Translations under genes and position numbers: made by a program | Assembly (NCBI GenBank): GCA_028455995.1 | Contig: JABELC010000002.1 | Span: 4,092,001 to 4,156,000, forward strand | Reading direction: 5' to 3' | Length of the DNA stretch: 64,000 nt | Source of the DNA: Scleromitrula shiraiana | Taxonomy: Eukaryota > Ascomycota > Leotiomycetes > Helotiales > Sclerotiniaceae | Notes under the pieces: generated by a model | Database searches by the model: none | What the model was told of the DNA's origin: nothing | What the model saw: the letters and a program-made list of their open reading frames with translations, nothing else | Shown here: positions 61,471 to 64,000 of the stretch, piece after piece | Layout: the number at the start of each line of letters is the position of its first letter | Position numbering within the stretch: position 1 is the first letter of the stretch

Positions 61471-63415
61471 TCAACTAAAATATATAATGTTTAATTGAAT
61501 TGACAATAGATCCTCGTCGTCTCGGAACTCCAACCCCGTGTTCAACGCACCGAAAACCCACGGGATATCAGCCCCATGGAATCTGAAATACGGTAGATTT
61601 GGATTTCCATATGGATATCCTGCAGAACTTGGAGGTCCACCTAGGGCAGTCGGATCATATCCTGCGATTGTCCGATGCATTTCGTAAAAGAACGAAGATC
61701 TAAAGATATTGTTCTTGAACCCAGCATACACAGTAGCTTGATCAATGCAGTGGAATTCAGTATCCGTTGATACACGTTGCGATACATTGAAAGAGTCCAG
61801 TGTGACATTTCCGGTATTGTAGTTGGGAAATAACCCACTATGAATAATAGATTGTGCAGCACTCTCAGATATACCAAGAGAAGGTTGAAGACCAGCAACT
61901 TCGGAGGTGACTGGCACTTTGGGATAAACAGCAAAATACGCCCTATCATCGGAAGTTATTCCGAATATAACATCGACATGTACAGTGCTGCCATTGTGAT
62001 TTACAAGATCGAGCTCGGCTGTATTGACATAATGTCTATCTTGTACCACATATCGAGCGTTGGCACTATATCCTACCAATTCCAATGTTGGAGTCAAACT
62101 TAGATATTCAATATGTGCGGAACAGGTAGTTTGATTACATCCAGCCAGGAGAAAGATGTTCTGACCTGCGAGAGCATAGGACTCCGGAATTGTTAGGTAA
62201 GAACTGTAGGTTGTAGCATAATCACCACTTCAACCGAGACCTACTCCTCCACCTAGATTTGACATGGCTACTGCACCTTGAAACTTTCCGATGGCTGGCG
62301 GGGAACCCAAAAGTACTCGAACAGATCCTGCTCCGGCCTATACCCCAATGATCGTGATATTATTGGGATCGCCACCAAAAGAAGCGATATTCTTCACGGT
62401 CCACTAATACTCGGTTAGAATTCATTCCACAAATGGTATACGGGATTGCTACCTCAAGGGCGTTGATTTGATCCGCAATGCCATAGTTACCCGTGATATT
62501 CGTACCAGGAATTGCAAGAAATCCTGGTGTCGATAATTTGTAGTTAATACTAACCACAACGAGATCTTCTCGACTTGCCAAATCACCTCCATCACTCAAT
62601 TGATCTGCTCCACTCCCACCAATAAATCCTCCACCATGAATCCAAAACATGACAGGTCTTAGATCTTGTTTCGATCCGGCTTTGGGAACATAGGGAGATT
62701 GGGTATTAAGAAATAAGCAGTCTTCGCTTCCACCCGATTGGTGCGCAGATTGTCATCAATATGCTGTTGCCGAAATAGTTTTTCCCATTGGAGAGTAAGG
62801 CTTCGAATACGTGAACCTCGTTGCCGGATTCGCATCAGGTATTCCTAAGAATCGAAATGATTTTTGGTTGCGATACCCAACGTAAGTATTATTCCCTCCC
62901 GAGGCGATAGAAATTACGTTCTGGGCGGTAGCTGCAGATGTTCCTGGTTGACTGGAATTGCTGGACTGAGCGCAGAGAATCGGTAACTTCGCATTATTAC
63001 TTGTGGATTTTGGAAAGCTCAAACCACGAAATTCTTCAACCTCGACAACTCCATTCTCGATACGATATAATTGGGATGAGGAGGCACGACCAGCATATGC
63101 ATGGTACGATAGTGAAGATAAGAAATTTGATTTGTGGGCTTGAATTACTGAATTCGATATGAGCTTTTCGATCAACTGTGCACATGCTACTAATGCATTG
63201 CTCTGGGTAGATAGGTCGAGTACAATGAAGCCCGCATGGTTTACGTCATCAGAAGCATTGAGATTGTTTTGATATAGAAGGGTGAAGGAGCTGTGTGTAT
63301 TAGAAACAGCTGAGGCAAGTGGAAATATGAAACATCCGAAGATGGAAGAGTAACAAAGACAGGACAAAAGTAACATTGTCAAAATAGTCACCCATCCTGA
63401 GAGATGGAGCTCCAT
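61471..63415 (-). pseudogene. Type-B carboxylesterase/lipase pseudogene
   Basis: Two exons (63415-62453, 62403-61471; 49-bp intron, phase 0) still join in one frame. The N-terminal signal/anchor (WVTILTMLLLSCLCYSS) is followed by the esterase fold: SEDCLFLNTQSPYVPKAG, the oxyanion motif FWIHGGGFIGGSG, VVVSINYKLSTPGFLAIPG, GNYGIADQINALE and FGGDPNNITIIG. The nonsense codons are TGA TGA at 62758-62753, TAG at 62340-62338 and TGA at 62232-62230. The TAG falls on the serine position of the GxSxG nucleophile elbow (G-V-stop-A-G). The ~240-residue C-terminal part before 61471 is open. No frameshift is seen. Confidence 0.82.
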
Positions 63416-63787
63416 CTCACTTTTATATTGTTTGCCTTTTCATGGTACATTGTACTCGTAGAGATATCGAAAATTCCTCATCCACTCGGATTATTTGTTC
63501 ATGGAGGTCAAGAGGGGGTAGATATTATCCGCGCTGGTAAGTGTGGGGTAATACAAAGGGCACTTTACCGAGATCCATTCCTCCATCCAATCAAGGCATC
63601 GAAGGAAGTAAGCTGTTATTGCAGAAGTAAAAGACTTTGATATTAATCAAGATATGGAAGTATGAGTTGTGCATCCATTTGCATATGCAGCCAGGAATCT
63701 TCCGGATCCACGCCCAAATCATACATGTTTTGTTCCAGAACGCCAATTATGTTCACACCTATGCGGTGACACACGTATCCCATCCCT

Positions 63788-64000
63788 TTAATGCCTTTCT
63801 CGCGACTCTAATACTGTCACGTTAAGTTTATGATCCCCAGCCCTTGCGATACGACTTCCAATAACAGACCCTAGATATTCTTCTAACTCTGGCCCTTCAT
63901 CAGTTTTTCCGTTTGTTAGACTTTCTCCATTCGTGAGCAACGTAGAAGTATCCGATAAACTGGTGACTGCTTTTATAATGACAGCAATGAGCATCTGCAT
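63788..64000 (-). CDS. Partial unidentified gene, 3' end only
   Basis: The minus-strand frame is open from the window edge to a stop at 63788 (71 codons visible). It reads as protein (IAVIIKAVTSLSD ... GPELEEYLGSVIGSRIARAG) but I do not recognise the family. The 5' part lies beyond the window. Neighbouring pseudogenes mean it may also be degenerate. Confidence 0.3.
   Translation of the reverse strand: MQMLIAVIIKAVTSLSDTSTLLTNGESLTNGKTDEGPELEEYLGSVIGSRIARAGDHKLNVTVLESRERH

Noticed and set aside
62405..62420. TACTCGGTTAGAATTC word resembling the foldback-element end
   Set aside because: Match is limited to about nine bases inside the esterase intron; no second end or TA-flanked body nearby.
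37670..63415. Stop-codon recoding or readthrough as explanation of in-frame stops
   Set aside because: All three stop codons occur inside genes, and intact genes in the same window end on the same codons, so a changed code is not supported.
1..64000. tRNA or rRNA genes and CRISPR arrays
   Set aside because: I looked for T-loop words and cloverleaf-like pairs, rRNA-like stretches and regularly spaced direct repeats and saw none that held up; a dedicated scan could still find a diverged tRNA.

Overview
The window is a stretch of nuclear chromosome from a filamentous ascomycete. The protein families point to Leotiomycetes, most likely a Sclerotiniaceae relative of Botrytis or Sclerotinia; that placement is inference from recognised families, not from a database search. 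Supporting signs are short introns (about 46-160 bp) with GTAAGT/GTATGT donors, fungus-restricted families (DUF1996, HET, HeLo, 2EXR, CFEM/SAT4-type rhodopsin domain, sedolisin) and AT-only islands of repeat DNA between normal-composition genes.

Layout. 1-3.2 kb is an AT-rich repeat block: the end of a MITE-like element, a 62-bp tandem duplication, a 9-bp minisatellite and two copies of a 976-bp foldback element. 4.5-17.3 kb is ordinary genic DNA: a SET/MYND protein, a secreted DUF1996 protein, then a head-to-head pair of RNA-processing genes (FAL1 helicase and the SF3a subunit PRP9). 18.8-24 kb is a decayed allorecognition-type locus: an ankyrin NLR remnant on the minus strand faces a HeLo (HET-S-like) gene on the plus strand, followed by a pseudokinase remnant. 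25.3-29.8 kb is again conserved: OXA1 and MIM1 (two mitochondrial membrane-biogenesis genes, same strand) and the p97/Cdc48 cofactor SHP1. 30.6-49.2 kb mixes intact genes (secreted KR-site protein, GATase1-like, GST, 2-hydroxyacid dehydrogenase) with pseudogenes (sedolisin, HET, GH16, 2EXR and an unidentified fragment). 49.7-54.2 kb has two AT-rich repeat islands flanking a cyclopropane-fatty-acid-synthase-like methyltransferase. 54.3-64 kb holds an MFS remnant, a TLC-domain pseudogene, an intact thioredoxin-reductase-like flavoprotein convergent with an intact aldehyde dehydrogenase, a rhodopsin-domain pseudogene, a type-B carboxylesterase pseudogene and an unidentified partial gene at the edge.

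Two themes stand out. First, two families of short non-autonomous DNA elements can be defined from the window itself: a 976-bp foldback element (three copies of identical length, TA target duplications) and an 816-873-bp element with CCCTACGG ends and 3-bp target duplications. Second, about eleven genes in the accessory parts are dead. In several of them the frame and intron are kept and only nonsense codons were gained, mostly explicable by C-to-T or G-to-A transitions; others also carry frameshifts or deletions. Housekeeping genes in the same window are intact. This fits RIP-like or other transition-biased decay of dispensable genes. Exon joins below were checked by hand for frame and length but not against transcripts.
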